Shown: positions 1 to 7,874, counted from the stretch's first letter. The stretch is 64,000 nucleotides of DNA from Cereibacter sphaeroides (GCA_003243455.1 QFQS01000001.1:1798001-1862000), one strand, 5' to 3'. Notes: generated by a model from the letters alone, not told the origin. Made by a program: numbers and translations.

Positions 1-1
1 C

Positions 2-133
2 ACCGGTATCTCCGACCCTTACGAGGAACCGACGAGTCCCGAGCTGCGGCTCGACACCGAGAATGTCGAGGTCGACCACTGCGCCCATCAGGTCATCCTG
101 AAGCTGGAGCAGATGGGCCTGATCGCAGTATGA
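2..133 (+). CDS. cysC: Adenylyl-sulfate kinase, C-terminal end (partial)
   Basis: Only the last 43 codons lie in the window; the gene begins upstream. The readable peptide starts TGISDPYEEPTSPELRLDT, which matches the C-terminal part of APS kinases, where this segment follows the PAPS-binding region. The enzyme phosphorylates adenylyl sulfate to PAPS in sulfate assimilation. It may be a stand-alone CysC or the kinase half of a CysN/C or Sat/CysC fusion; the upstream part needed to decide is missing. The frame ends in TGA and is followed by a GC-rich hairpin. Confidence 0.8.
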   Translation, partial: TGISDPYEEPTSPELRLDTENVEVDHCAHQVILKLEQMGLIAV

Positions 134-140
134 TCTACGG

Positions 141-166
141 GGCCGGCCCGGATGTTCGGGTCGGCC
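141..166 (+). terminator. Hairpin downstream of the APS kinase gene
   Basis: A GC-rich inverted repeat, GGCCGGCCCG paired with CGGGTCGGCC around a six-base loop, starts 8 bases after the stop codon. There is no clear T-run after it, so it may be a weak terminator or an mRNA 3' stabiliser. Confidence 0.4.
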
Positions 167-296
167 AAACTCCGCAAGCGGATCATACACGTAAGCAAGA
201 ATGTTCGATATTTCCGGCACTTGCCCAATTAGCCATATTGACCGGAGCTAGCCGACCAGCACAACTACCCCATATTTTATTGGTGGGGCCGTTTCC

Positions 297-1265
297 TTGG
301 CGTCTGCATTTCCTTTTTCGGTAGTCATTCCTGTTTTCAACAGAGCCCAGTTAATCGGCGAATGCCTGGCGCGATTCAAAGTCCCCGCTGCTGCAGGACT
401 GGAAGTGATCGTTGTCGATGACGGTTCGACCGATGCCACCCCTGATATCTTAGGAAAAGCCGCAGCCTTGCCGGGTGGTGCGACAATCAAGATCATTACG
501 CAAAGAAACGCCGGTCCCGGCCCGGCAAGGAACGCGGGCGTTGCGCACAGCACCACCCCGTGGGTCGTCTTTCACGACAGCGATGACATCTGGTTTCCCT
601 GGACGATAGAGGTGCTTCGGGCCGTCCTGCAGTCACCCGCCGCAGAAGCGGCAGAGGTGGTTTTTCTGCAGGCGCAGCGCTTTACCGATACTGAGGAACT
701 CTCCCAGGTATCCGTCAAGCCAACCCGATTTGTGCACTTCCCGTCCATGCTGGATTTCCGGCTGCGAGCACGTCTGCAAACAACAGGCGCAGGCAGCTCG
801 GCCTTTCGCCGCGACAGCTTTCTGAAACTCGGCGGTTTTACCGATCTTGTCTTCGCGGGCGAGGATACGGATCTGTTTTTCCGCGCCGGTCTGCTGCCAA
901 CTGCGGCCGTGGTTGCCCCGGTGCTCATGGGCTATCGCAAAGGGCTGCAGGACTCGCTTTCGGATATGTCAAAAACCAACCAGCTCTTTGTGCTGAAACG
1001 CAATCGACAAGGCGTCTATCCCGGGCCATCCAAGAAGCGCACAGCGGCCTTGGCGCTATATGTCTGCACCTTCGTGCGGCGGCACTTCTCGCAAGGAAAG
1101 CCATCGCAAGCCTACCGCCTCTACTTTGCCGGGCTTGCCACTCTCATGTCCGCAGGGCATTGGGGTGACGCCATTCGGCTGCCGCTTTACCCGCTGTTGC
1201 GCAAATTGCAGCGACATCCCAAACGACGCGAAACCCGACGCCTGGAAGTCGCCACGCCCGATTAG
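297..1265 (+). CDS. Glycosyltransferase family 2 protein
   Basis: Transfers a sugar from a nucleotide donor to an unknown acceptor, probably in the cytoplasm for surface polysaccharide synthesis. The N-terminal GT-A fold is clear: FSVVIPVFNR at residues 7-16, VIVVDDGSTDATPDIL near 38-53, NAGPGPARNAG near 71-81, and the metal-binding FHDSDDIW near 91-98. The C-terminal third has basic stretches but no obvious membrane anchor. The TTG start is chosen because a GGTGGGG ribosome site precedes it and the VVIP strand follows directly. The leader and gene are less GC-rich than their neighbours, so transfer is possible. The acceptor cannot be inferred. Confidence 0.8.
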   Translation: MASAFPFSVVIPVFNRAQLIGECLARFKVPAAAGLEVIVVDDGSTDATPDILGKAAALPGGATIKIITQRNAGPGPARNAGVAHSTTPWVVFHDSDDIWFPWTIEVLRAVLQSPAAEAAEVVFLQAQRFTDTEELSQVSVKPTRFVHFPSMLDFRLRARLQTTGAGSSAFRRDSFLKLGGFTDLVFAGEDTDLFFRAGLLPTAAVVAPVLMGYRKGLQDSLSDMSKTNQLFVLKRNRQGVYPGPSKKRTAALALYVCTFVRRHFSQGKPSQAYRLYFAGLATLMSAGHWGDAIRLPLYPLLRKLQRHPKRRETRRLEVATPD

Positions 1266-1295
1266 GTGGGCGCATTCAGCGCCCACCCCGCCGCG

Positions 1296-1523
1296 TCAAT
1301 GCGCGTTCACCGGCGCCAGATCGTTCTGCCGTGCCAGCGCAAAAGCCATCCAGCGGTCTTTCACCAGCGCCACACGCTCGCCATTCGGGCGGTGCACCGC
1401 ATATAGCGTCTCGATCCCCTCGGCCTGCTCGCGAACGTCATCGGGCAGGTCGGCAACAGCGACGGGAAGGATGTAGACGATACCTTCGGCGTCCTGCGGC
1501 ATGGCGGGATATGTCGTGTTCAT
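1296..1523 (-). CDS. DUF1150 family protein
   Basis: A 75-residue acidic protein (NTTYPAMPQDAEGIVYILPVAV near its start, then DLPDDVREQ) of the DUF1150 family, which is found in alphaproteobacteria next to small heat-shock genes. The start at 1523 is preferred because AGGAG lies seven bases upstream; a start six bases earlier would leave almost no spacing. It sits directly behind hsp20 on the same strand, with its ribosome site inside the hsp20 3' end, so the two are probably cotranscribed and heat-inducible. The molecular role is unknown. Confidence 0.8.
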   Translation of the reverse strand: MNTTYPAMPQDAEGIVYILPVAVADLPDDVREQAEGIETLYAVHRPNGERVALVKDRWMAFALARQNDLAPVNAH

Positions 1524-1525
1524 TC

Positions 1526-1948
1526 TCATTCTCCTTTTCCGCGTCCGATCCTGATCGTCTGCACCACGGTCTCTGGCGCGCTCCTGCGCAGGTCTATGTG
1601 CAAGAGCCCGTTTTCCATGATGGCACCGGCAACCTCCACCCCGTCGGCCAGCACGAAGCTGCGCTGAAAGGCACGGGCGGCGATGCCGCGATGCAGGAAG
1701 ACCCTGTCACCCTCATCCTCGGTCTGGCGCCCGCGGATCACAAGCTGGCGATCCTCGACCGTGATGGCGAGGTCAGCCTCGCGGAACCCCGCGACGGCCA
1801 GCGTGATGCGGTAGGCATTTTCGGTGACGGCTTCGATATTGAACGGCGGGTAGCCGTCCGACGCGGCTTTCGCCGTGCGCTCGACCAGCCGTTCCAGCTG
1901 CTCGAACCCCAGAAGGTGGGGATGCGCCCCAAAGCTCAGTTTCGTCAT
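1526..1948 (-). CDS. Hsp20/alpha-crystallin family small heat-shock protein
   Basis: ATP-independent holdase chaperone that binds unfolding proteins. From the chosen start (MTKLSFGAHPHLLGF) it is 140 residues, usual for IbpA-like proteins. The alpha-crystallin domain runs from about residue 35 (YPPFNIE) to 125, with AYRITLAVAGF, ITVEDRQLVIRG and the late strand MENGLLHIDL; the short C-terminal tail ends IRIGRGKGE. A longer frame reaches upstream, but that part overlaps a probable leader RNA. GAGGA lies seven bases before the start. Expression is probably controlled by an RpoH promoter and an RNA thermometer. Confidence 0.93.
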   Translation of the reverse strand: MTKLSFGAHPHLLGFEQLERLVERTAKAASDGYPPFNIEAVTENAYRITLAVAGFREADLAITVEDRQLVIRGRQTEDEGDRVFLHRGIAARAFQRSFVLADGVEVAGAIMENGLLHIDLRRSAPETVVQTIRIGRGKGE

Positions 1949-2012
1949 TCCTATGTCCTCGGATGCAAGCGACATGTCATCTGAAAGGCCCCCGCGATTG
2001 GGCAACCTTTCA
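1949..2012 (-). ncRNA. Candidate ROSE-like RNA thermometer in the hsp20 leader
   Basis: The leader read on the minus strand forms two hairpins. The first pairs TGAAAGG with CCTTTCA (1982-1988 and 2006-2012). The second, at 1953-1975, pairs AUGUC(G)CU with AGGACAU, leaving one bulged G. The second stem sequesters the GAGGA ribosome site. A UYGCU sequence (here UCGCU) pairing with AGGA around a bulged G is the hallmark of ROSE elements, which control small heat-shock genes in proteobacteria. The fold was inferred by eye. Confidence 0.6.
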
Positions 2013-2017
2013 CAGAA

Positions 2018-2046
2018 ATATGGGGCCATAGGCGGGCTTGCACAAG
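2018..2046 (-). promoter_or_regulatory. Candidate RpoH (sigma-32) promoter of hsp20
   Basis: On the minus strand CTTGTG (2041-2046) is followed after 15 bases by CCCCATAT (2018-2025), which is close to the heat-shock sigma consensus CTTGAA and CCCCATnT. The predicted transcript would start near 2011, at the base of the first leader hairpin. Confidence 0.6.
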
Positions 2047-2148
2047 TGGCTGCCCGGCCCCAGATTTCTTCCCCCGAACCGCACGAAGCCGTTATATTCG
2101 ACCCGACACGTCAAGCCCCGACTCGAAGAAACGAAGCAAGACACAAAG

Positions 2149-2367
2149 ATGAACGCCCCAACCGAGCTCAATACCGAAGAGATGCTGCGCATCCGGCTTG
2201 AGGTCATGCGGCGCGAGCATCGCGATCTTGACGACGCCATCCACGCCCTTGCCAGTGGCGGGCGCGCAGATCCGCTGACCATGCAGCGCCTCAAGAAGCA
2301 GAAGTTGGCGCTGAAGGACAGGATCGTGCGGATCGAGGATCAGCTGATCCCCGACATCATCGCCTGA
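2149..2367 (+). CDS. YdcH family (DUF465) protein
   Basis: A 72-residue, mostly helical, charged protein. The signature is RLEVMRREHRDLDDAIHAL, then RLKKQKLALKDRIVRIEDQL, the two helices of DUF465/YdcH proteins. The ATG at 2149 is chosen because the family begins a few residues before this helix; the upstream part of the open frame lies in non-coding leader. No function is established for the family. It stands alone between hsp20 and purE. Confidence 0.8.
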   Translation: MNAPTELNTEEMLRIRLEVMRREHRDLDDAIHALASGGRADPLTMQRLKKQKLALKDRIVRIEDQLIPDIIA

Positions 2368-2440
2368 TCCAGCCCGCGCCTTGCCCCCACCCCCACCGCC
2401 GCTATAGTGCCCGCCTTGGCAGGCACCAGCGAGGCGGAGC

Positions 2441-2926
2441 ATGGAGATTCAGGTGGGCATCGTCATGGGCAGCCAGTCGGACTGGCCCACTATGAAACAG
2501 GCGGCCCAGATCCTTGATGACCTTGGCGTGGCCTATGAGGCAAAGATCGTCTCGGCCCACCGCACCCCTGACCGGCTCTGGTCCTACGGCAAGACGGCGG
2601 TGGACCGCGGCATCAAGGTCATCATCGCGGGTGCCGGGGGTGCGGCCCATCTGCCCGGAATGCTCGCGTCAAAGACCCGGCTGCCGGTGATCGGCGTGCC
2701 GGTCGTGACCAAGGCGCTGTCCGGCGTCGACAGCCTTTATTCCATCCTGCAGATGCCCAAGGGCTATCCCGTCGCCACCATGGCCGTCGGCGGCGCAAGC
2801 GGCGTGAACGCGGGCCTCATGGCGGCTTCGATCCTCGCACTGTCCGATCCCGATCTGGCTCACAGGCTGGAAGAATGGCGCGACACGCTGACAGCCTCGA
2901 TTCCCGAGGAGCCGCAGGATGAATGA
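2441..2926 (+). CDS. purE: 5-(carboxyamino)imidazole ribonucleotide mutase
   Basis: Converts N5-CAIR to CAIR in purine biosynthesis. At 161 residues it has the usual length of class I PurE. The substrate-binding loop is VGIVMGSQSDWPTM at residues 5-18, followed by VSAHRTPDR (about 39-47) and GAGGAAHLPGMLAS (about 64-77). An AGGCGGAG ribosome site precedes the ATG. The stop overlaps the purK start by eight bases, showing a translationally coupled purEK operon. Confidence 0.96.
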   Translation: MEIQVGIVMGSQSDWPTMKQAAQILDDLGVAYEAKIVSAHRTPDRLWSYGKTAVDRGIKVIIAGAGGAAHLPGMLASKTRLPVIGVPVVTKALSGVDSLYSILQMPKGYPVATMAVGGASGVNAGLMAASILALSDPDLAHRLEEWRDTLTASIPEEPQDE

Positions 2927-3986
2927 TCCGCTGCCATCTGGCGCAACGATCGGCATTCTCGGCGGCGGCCAGCTGGGCCGGATGCTGTCGGTTGCCGCCG
3001 CGCGGCTGGGCTTCCGCAGCCATATCTATGAGCCTGCCGCCAACCCGCCCGCCGCCGACGTGGCCCATGCGGTGACAACCGCCGCCTATGACGACACGGC
3101 GGCGCTCGCCGCCTTCGCCGCATCGGTCGATGTCATCACCTATGAGTTCGAGAACATCCCGACCGCCGCGCTGGACCTTCTGGAAAGCACCCGCCCGATC
3201 CGTCCCGGCCGCCGGGCGCTGGCCGTCAGTCAGGACCGGATCGCAGAGAAAGACTTTCTGACCTCGCTCGGCCTGACGACAGCCCCCTATGCCTCGGTCA
3301 AGACCGCCGCCGATCTTGAGGCTGCGCTGCAACGGATCGGCGCCCCGGCCATCCTGAAGACCACGCGCCTTGGCTATGACGGCAAAGGGCAGGCGCGGAT
3401 CAAATCGCCCGCAGAGGCCAATGCGGCCCTGGCCAGCATGAACGGCGCCGATGCCGTGCTGGAAGGGTTCATCGAGTTCACACATGAGATTTCCGTCATC
3501 GCCGCCCGTGGCCTGACCGAAGAGGTCTCCGCCTATGACCCTGGCGAAAACGTCCATCGCGACGGCATCCTGCACACGACCACGATCCCGGCGCGTCTGA
3601 CACCGGACCAGCGCAGCGATGCGGTCCTGCTTGCCGCCCGCATCCTGAACGCGCTCGACTATGTGGGTGTCATGGGTGTCGAGTTGTTCGTGACCCCGAC
3701 CGGGCTGATCGTGAATGAGATCGCACCCCGCGTTCACAACTCGGGTCACTGGACCCAGAACGGCTGCGCCGTCGATCAGTTCGAACAGCATATCCGCGCC
3801 ATCGCAGGCTGGCCCCTTGGCGACGGCTCGCGTCACAGCGACGTCGTGATGGAAAATCTGATCGGCGATGACATCGCCAAGGTTCCCGTGATCGTCAAGG
3901 AACGCAATGCCGCACTGCACCTCTATGGCAAGGCCGAGGCGCGACCCGGCCGCAAGATGGGCCATGTGAACAGGGTCAAGACTTAG
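2919..3986 (+). CDS. purK: 5-(carboxyamino)imidazole ribonucleotide synthase
   Basis: ATP-grasp ligase that makes N5-CAIR from AIR, bicarbonate and ATP, feeding PurE. It has 355 residues, normal for PurK. IGILGGGQLGRML at residues 11-23 is the N-terminal nucleotide-fold glycine motif; KTTRLGYDGKGQ (about 146-157) and the metal-binding NEIAPRVHNSGHWT (about 266-279) are the ATP-grasp signatures. It is coupled to purE by an overlap. Confidence 0.96.
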   Translation: MNDPLPSGATIGILGGGQLGRMLSVAAARLGFRSHIYEPAANPPAADVAHAVTTAAYDDTAALAAFAASVDVITYEFENIPTAALDLLESTRPIRPGRRALAVSQDRIAEKDFLTSLGLTTAPYASVKTAADLEAALQRIGAPAILKTTRLGYDGKGQARIKSPAEANAALASMNGADAVLEGFIEFTHEISVIAARGLTEEVSAYDPGENVHRDGILHTTTIPARLTPDQRSDAVLLAARILNALDYVGVMGVELFVTPTGLIVNEIAPRVHNSGHWTQNGCAVDQFEQHIRAIAGWPLGDGSRHSDVVMENLIGDDIAKVPVIVKERNAALHLYGKAEARPGRKMGHVNRVKT

Positions 3987-4005
3987 GCGATGAGCTAGGC
4001 CGTCC

Positions 4006-4737
4006 TCAGGGCGACGATCCGCTCAGAACAGAGACGGCATCGACCACCGTCATCTGATGGCTGAAGGCGCCAGTCTGCAAAAACCGGATCGTCTCGGCGA
4101 TCACCAGGGGGTTCAGCATCATGAAGGTATGCGTGACCGGCAGCACGATATGGTCGGTCATCCCGGCAACCTTGGTGCTGCTGACCGAAACCTTTCCGTC
4201 GTCCTTGCCGGGAATCATCGACGAATAGATCGGGTTCAGCGACCGGTCCCCGGCGATGACGCCAAGATCGAAATCCACCTTCGGCAGGCGCAGCGGCACC
4301 GATTCCGTGCCAGTCCCCATCTCCAGCCCCGCGGGCCCGTTCACCCACTCAAAGGCCGCGATGGACCCAAGGGCATCGACAAGCTCGGACCCCTGGTTCG
4401 GCGGCGCGAGCATCACCACGCGACCCATCTTTTCGGGCCGCTTATCGGCCAGCCAGATGCGGGCCATGATGCCACCCATCGAATGGGTCACGAAATGCAC
4501 CCGCTGATCTCCGCATTGCGCCACAGCCGGGCCGACATAGCGCGCCGCCAGATCCTCGACCGGCTCTTTCGTCGAGGGGTAGTTCACATTGACGACCTTG
4601 AACCCCTGCGCCTGCAGCGCCGTCTCGACCGCTAACAAAGAGTTGCCCGTTCGCGCGAGCCCATGCAGCAGCACGACGCAATCCGCCTGGGCGGGAAAGG
4701 CCATGATCATCGCAAGCAGGCTGACAATGATGCGCAT
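4006..4737 (-). CDS. Secreted alpha/beta hydrolase (lipase/esterase-like)
   Basis: Probable exported ester hydrolase of 243 residues. A signal peptide is visible (MRIIVSLLAMIMAFPAQA, cleavage after about residue 18). The fold motifs are VVLLHGLART (oxyanion region, about 21-30), the nucleophile elbow VTHSMGG (about 83-89, Ser in HSMGG) and a late histidine in LPVTHTF (about 199-205). The Asp is probably one of those near GVIAGDRS. The substrate is unknown. It is divergent from the nudix gene, with a gap of less than 30 bp. Confidence 0.8.
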   Translation of the reverse strand: MRIIVSLLAMIMAFPAQADCVVLLHGLARTGNSLLAVETALQAQGFKVVNVNYPSTKEPVEDLAARYVGPAVAQCGDQRVHFVTHSMGGIMARIWLADKRPEKMGRVVMLAPPNQGSELVDALGSIAAFEWVNGPAGLEMGTGTESVPLRLPKVDFDLGVIAGDRSLNPIYSSMIPGKDDGKVSVSSTKVAGMTDHIVLPVTHTFMMLNPLVIAETIRFLQTGAFSHQMTVVDAVSVLSGSSP

Positions 4738-4764
4738 CTCTCGAGCCTATCCGATCTTGCAGGC

Positions 4765-5253
4765 ATGGACAAATCCGCGCTTCCGACACAATTTGTCGGA
4801 ATGGCCCATCGCACTCCGCGCCTTGCGGCGCGCGCCCTCATTTTGCATGACGACCGCCTGCTGCTGGTCAACGCCTATCCCGGTGGGCGCTCTGACCTCT
4901 GGTGCGCGCCGGGTGGCGGTGTTCGACCCGGTCGGTCGCTGCCCGAAAACCTGGTGCGAGAGGTGCATGAGGAAACCGGGCTTGTCGTGGATGTGGGCGA
5001 GCCCTGCCTGATCAATGAATTCCATGATCCCGTCACCGGCTTTCATCAGGTCGATATCTTTTTCCGCGCCATCATTGCCGCCGGAAAACTCTCGCCAGAC
5101 TGGCGCGACCCCGAACGCGTCGTGACCGCCCGGAACTTCTTCTCCCGCGATGATCTGGAACGCGGCCGCATCCGGTTCAAGCCCGACAGCCTGCCCGCCG
5201 CCGCCTGGGGCAACGAATTGATCTACGACCCGCTCGAGGTCATCGTCAGATGA
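4765..5253 (+). CDS. NUDIX domain hydrolase
   Basis: Pyrophosphohydrolase acting on an unknown nucleoside diphosphate derivative. The nudix box follows PGGRSDLWCAPGGG and reads GGVRPGRSLPENLVREVHEE then TGL; the catalytic REVHEE core is intact, but the first conserved glutamate of GX5E is an arginine. The start is uncertain: ATG 4765 or 4801, neither with a good ribosome site. The stop overlaps the next gene as ATGA, so this is the first gene of a three-gene operon with a Gre-type factor and an acetyltransferase. Confidence 0.85.
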   Translation: MDKSALPTQFVGMAHRTPRLAARALILHDDRLLLVNAYPGGRSDLWCAPGGGVRPGRSLPENLVREVHEETGLVVDVGEPCLINEFHDPVTGFHQVDIFFRAIIAAGKLSPDWRDPERVVTARNFFSRDDLERGRIRFKPDSLPAAAWGNELIYDPLEVIVR

Positions 5254-5747
5254 GCCGCGCCTTCGTGAAAGAGGGCACGGGAGAGCTTGATCCCCTGCCC
5301 GACCTGCCCATCTCGCCGCACCCCAACTATGTCACGCCGCGCGGCCTGGCCCAGTTGCAGTCGCGCCTTGCCGAAACCCAGGCCCGCCTCGCCACTCTTC
5401 GCTCAAGGGCCGAGCGGCTGGACCGCCTGCCCGAAGCCGCCGCCGAACGCGATATCCGCTATCTCGAAGCCCGCCTGCGCAGCGCCATTCCCGTCAGCCC
5501 GCCGCCCAATCCACAAGAGGCCGCCTTCGCCACCCGCGTCACCGTGATTGATGAGGACGGCCGTGAGCAGCACTTTGAGATCACCGGCGAAGACGAGGCT
5601 GACGCCGCCACCGGCCGTATCGCCCCGCAGTCACCGCTCGCCCGTGCGCTGATTGGCGCGCGGGTCGGCGATACCGTCGTCTGGTCCCGCCCGGCCGGAA
5701 AGGCTGAACTGGAGGTGCTTGCCATCGGGGCCAGCACCACACCATGA
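5250..5747 (+). CDS. GreA/GreB-family transcription elongation factor-like protein
   Basis: A 165-residue protein with the Gre layout: an N-terminal helical region with YVTPRGLAQLQSRLAETQA (about 27-45), an acidic and basic helix pair reaching about residue 80, then a C-terminal FKBP-like domain with RVTVIDEDG, SPLARALIGARVGD and ending AELEVLAIG. Gre factors stimulate cleavage of backtracked RNA by RNA polymerase. Sequence around the coiled-coil tip is divergent, so cleavage activity is not certain. It overlaps both neighbours by four bases. Confidence 0.8.
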   Translation: MSRAFVKEGTGELDPLPDLPISPHPNYVTPRGLAQLQSRLAETQARLATLRSRAERLDRLPEAAAERDIRYLEARLRSAIPVSPPPNPQEAAFATRVTVIDEDGREQHFEITGEDEADAATGRIAPQSPLARALIGARVGDTVVWSRPAGKAELEVLAIGASTTP

Positions 5748-6238
5748 TCCTGCGCCCGATTTCGCCGGACACCGACCGCGATCTGGTCGACGCCCTCTTT
5801 CTCGAGTCCGCCGATTACATCCTTATGGAACGCGACGTTCTACCCGGAGCGGAACTGACGACAGAATACTTCACCGAAGCCCCTCCCGGCATCGACCCGG
5901 CCACCTCGCTCCGTCTTGGCGCAATCGGCCCCGATGGCAGGCTGCTTGGGCTGATCGAGGCATCCTTCGGCTATCCCACCGAAACCGATGCCTACCTCGG
6001 CCTGATGGTCCTCGCCCAGCACGCACGCGGTCGGGGCCTCGGTCGAACCCTTCTGAAAATCGTCGAAGACGAAGCGCGAAGCCGCGGCAAGACGCGCCTC
6101 TACCTCGCCGTCCTTGACGCCAACCCGCGCGGTCGCGCCTTTTGGGAGCGTGAGGGCTTCACACTTCATGAGGCGGGCCGACAGGTGACGCTTGGCGCAA
6201 AAACCCAGACGGCGACGCGGATGGACAAGCCGCTCTGA
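5744..6238 (+). CDS. GNAT family N-acetyltransferase
   Basis: Acetyl-CoA-dependent acetyltransferase of 164 residues with unknown acceptor. Motif A is visible as YLGLMVLAQHARGRGLGRTL (about 85-104; the RGRGLG loop binds CoA pyrophosphate), followed by LYLAVLDANPRGRAFWEREG (about 121-140), the typical late strand and helix. Third gene of the nudix/Gre/GNAT operon, starting inside the previous stop. Confidence 0.85.
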   Translation: MILRPISPDTDRDLVDALFLESADYILMERDVLPGAELTTEYFTEAPPGIDPATSLRLGAIGPDGRLLGLIEASFGYPTETDAYLGLMVLAQHARGRGLGRTLLKIVEDEARSRGKTRLYLAVLDANPRGRAFWEREGFTLHEAGRQVTLGAKTQTATRMDKPL

Positions 6239-6245
6239 AATGCAA

Positions 6246-6272
6246 ACGGGGGCGGCCTCAGGCCACCCCCGT
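6246..6272 (-). terminator. Terminator between the GNAT gene and cspA
   Basis: Strong inverted repeat (ACGGGGG.GGCC paired with GGCC.CCCCCGT). Read on the minus strand it is followed by TTTGCATTT, so it fits termination of the cold-shock gene best; it may also stop transcripts from the opposite side. Confidence 0.6.
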
Positions 6273-6295
6273 CCGAAACCCGTCGTCCTGAAAGA

Positions 6296-6502
6296 TCAGG
6301 CCAGTGCGAGGTTCGTCGCCGATTCGCGGCCGTCACGGCCGGATTCGATATCGAAGGTCACAGCCTGACCGTCGTCCAGCTGGCGGATGCCAGCGCGCTC
6401 GAGAGCCGAGATATGCACGAACACATCGCGGTTGCCGTTCGCCGGAGCGATAAAGCCGAAGCCTTTGGTTGCATTGAACCATTTCACGGTGCCATTGGCC
6501 AT
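6296..6502 (-). CDS. Cold-shock protein (CspA family)
   Basis: Single-stranded nucleic acid-binding protein, 68 residues, the standard size. The OB-fold motifs RNP1 and RNP2 are KGFGFIAP (13-20) and DVFVHISAL (26-34), preceded by GTVKWFN. A GGAGA ribosome site precedes the start. It is a single-gene unit with about 170 bp of non-coding DNA upstream, in which I see no clear promoter. Confidence 0.95.
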   Translation of the reverse strand: MANGTVKWFNATKGFGFIAPANGNRDVFVHISALERAGIRQLDDGQAVTFDIESGRDGRESATNLALA

Positions 6503-6676
6503 CGTGATGTCTCCTGTCTTGTCGTAATGCCATCCGCAACACGCGATGGCTTGGCCCAGTCAATCAAGATCGAGAACTGAAGCCGCGAGGAAACAGAAGA
6601 TCGATAGATAGAATACAGCCCACGCTACATAGGGCCTAACCGCATGCCGCACAAGTGGCGCCTGTTTTGGTCCGGA

Positions 6677-7045
6677 TCAGGCCAGCAACGGCACATCCGC
6701 CAGCGAGCGATAGACCGGAATCCCGCGCTCATTGGCGATACGCACATCATTGTCCGCGCCGCTCGACGCGCCTTCAAGCCGCAGCACCGCATCGCAATGC
6801 TGCAACAGCCGCCCCGCCGTTGGATACATCACCCGCTCATACATCGGCCCACCCACAGGTCCGCCGCCCGCGCTTTCCAGCACCGGCAAGGCCACCCATT
6901 CGCCGATCATCGGCACATGGCCCTTCTGGAACACGGGCCAGGCGGCCTCTTCCAGCCGCTTCAGGTTCGCGGCCATCTTCGCCGGATCGTCGCCGGTGCC
7001 CGAGCGATAGGGACCGGCAATCAGGATCATCATCGGTTTCGTCAT
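6677..7045 (-). CDS. DUF4406-like (nucleoside deoxyribosyltransferase-fold) protein
   Basis: A 122-residue protein that begins TKPMMILIAGPYRSG and has GHVPMIGEWVALP, CDAVLRLEGASSGADNDVR and GIPVYRSL. This order (IAGPY, then a D..LRL..S.G...E/D motif) resembles DUF4406 and nucleoside 2-deoxyribosyltransferase-like proteins, but I cannot confirm the catalytic residue. The start is set at 7045 by GAAGGAGA six bases upstream; five more codons are open upstream. It is divergent from the DeoR regulator and shares its repeat-bearing intergenic region, so it is a likely target. Confidence 0.6.
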   Translation of the reverse strand: MTKPMMILIAGPYRSGTGDDPAKMAANLKRLEEAAWPVFQKGHVPMIGEWVALPVLESAGGGPVGGPMYERVMYPTAGRLLQHCDAVLRLEGASSGADNDVRIANERGIPVYRSLADVPLLA

Positions 7046-7090
7046 AACAATCTCCTTCAAGGGTGAGATTGCGCTCTAGCAAAGCCAGAT

Positions 7091-7130
7091 GATTCGTGCA
7101 ATATCGTGCAGTATCATAAATTATCGTGCA
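7091..7130. promoter_or_regulatory. Phased 10-bp repeats, candidate DeoR operator
   Basis: Four consecutive 10-base blocks: GATTCGTGCA, ATATCGTGCA, GTATCATAAA and TTATCGTGCA. Three carry the TCGTGCA core and the third is degenerate. The spacing equals one helical turn, placing the cores on one DNA face. The array ends three bases before the DeoR-family start codon and lies between the divergent genes. Confidence 0.6.
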
Positions 7131-7133
7131 TAT

Positions 7134-7874
7134 ATGCTGACCGCTCAACGCAAATCGCACCTCCTCGCCGCCCTCGCCCGCACCGGCCGCGTCATCGCCG
7201 CGGAAGAGGCGCAGGCTCTCGGCCTGTCTGAGGACACCATCCGCCGCGACCTGCGCGAACTGGCTGCCGAGGGCAAACTGCTGCGCGTGCACGGCGGCGC
7301 GCTGCCGTTGTCGCCCACCCATGTCCCGCTGGATGACCGTCGCCACATGGCGCCCGGCGAAAAGCGCCGCCTTGGCCGCTGCGCCGCCGCGCTGATCAGA
7401 CCCGGCCAGACCGTCATCCTCGACGGCGGCACCACGCATCTGGCCCTGATCGACGCGCTTCCACGCGACCTCGCAGCCCGCATCGTCACCCACAGCCCGG
7501 TCATCGCCGCCGCGCTGGAGCCCTTTCCGAATAGCGAGGTCATCCTGATCGGCGGCCGCCTCTTCCGCCATTCCATGGTCGCGACCGGTGCCATCGCCGC
7601 CGAGGCCTTCACCCGCATCCGCGCCGACCTCTGCCTGCTGGGCCTCACCGGCCTCCACCCCGATACCGGCCTTACCACCGGAGACGACGAGGAAGCGGCG
7701 ATCAAACGCCGCATGATGGATCAGTCGGGCGAGACGATCACCCTCGCCACCTCTGACAAGATCGGCGCAACCTCACCCTTCCGCATCGCCGCGCTGGAAT
7801 CGCTGACCACCCTCATCACAACCGGCCCCCGCCCCGGCTTCCTGCCCGAAAGCACCGGCCATATCGAAGCCTGA
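7134..7874 (+). CDS. DeoR/GlpR family transcriptional regulator
   Basis: DNA-binding repressor of sugar or nucleoside metabolism. The N-terminal winged helix is RKSHLLAALARTGRVIAAEE then LGLSEDTIRRDLRELAAEG (about 5-45), ending in VHGGAL. The C-terminal DeoR sensor domain has GQTVILDGGTTHLALI, IVTHSPVIAAAL and VILIGGRLFR, with the usual DDEEAAIKRRM region. The ATG at 7134 gives a normal N-terminus; the frame is open 15 codons upstream but this is operator DNA. The effector is probably a phosphorylated sugar, identity unknown. Confidence 0.88.
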   Translation: MLTAQRKSHLLAALARTGRVIAAEEAQALGLSEDTIRRDLRELAAEGKLLRVHGGALPLSPTHVPLDDRRHMAPGEKRRLGRCAAALIRPGQTVILDGGTTHLALIDALPRDLAARIVTHSPVIAAALEPFPNSEVILIGGRLFRHSMVATGAIAAEAFTRIRADLCLLGLTGLHPDTGLTTGDDEEAAIKRRMMDQSGETITLATSDKIGATSPFRIAALESLTTLITTGPRPGFLPESTGHIEA

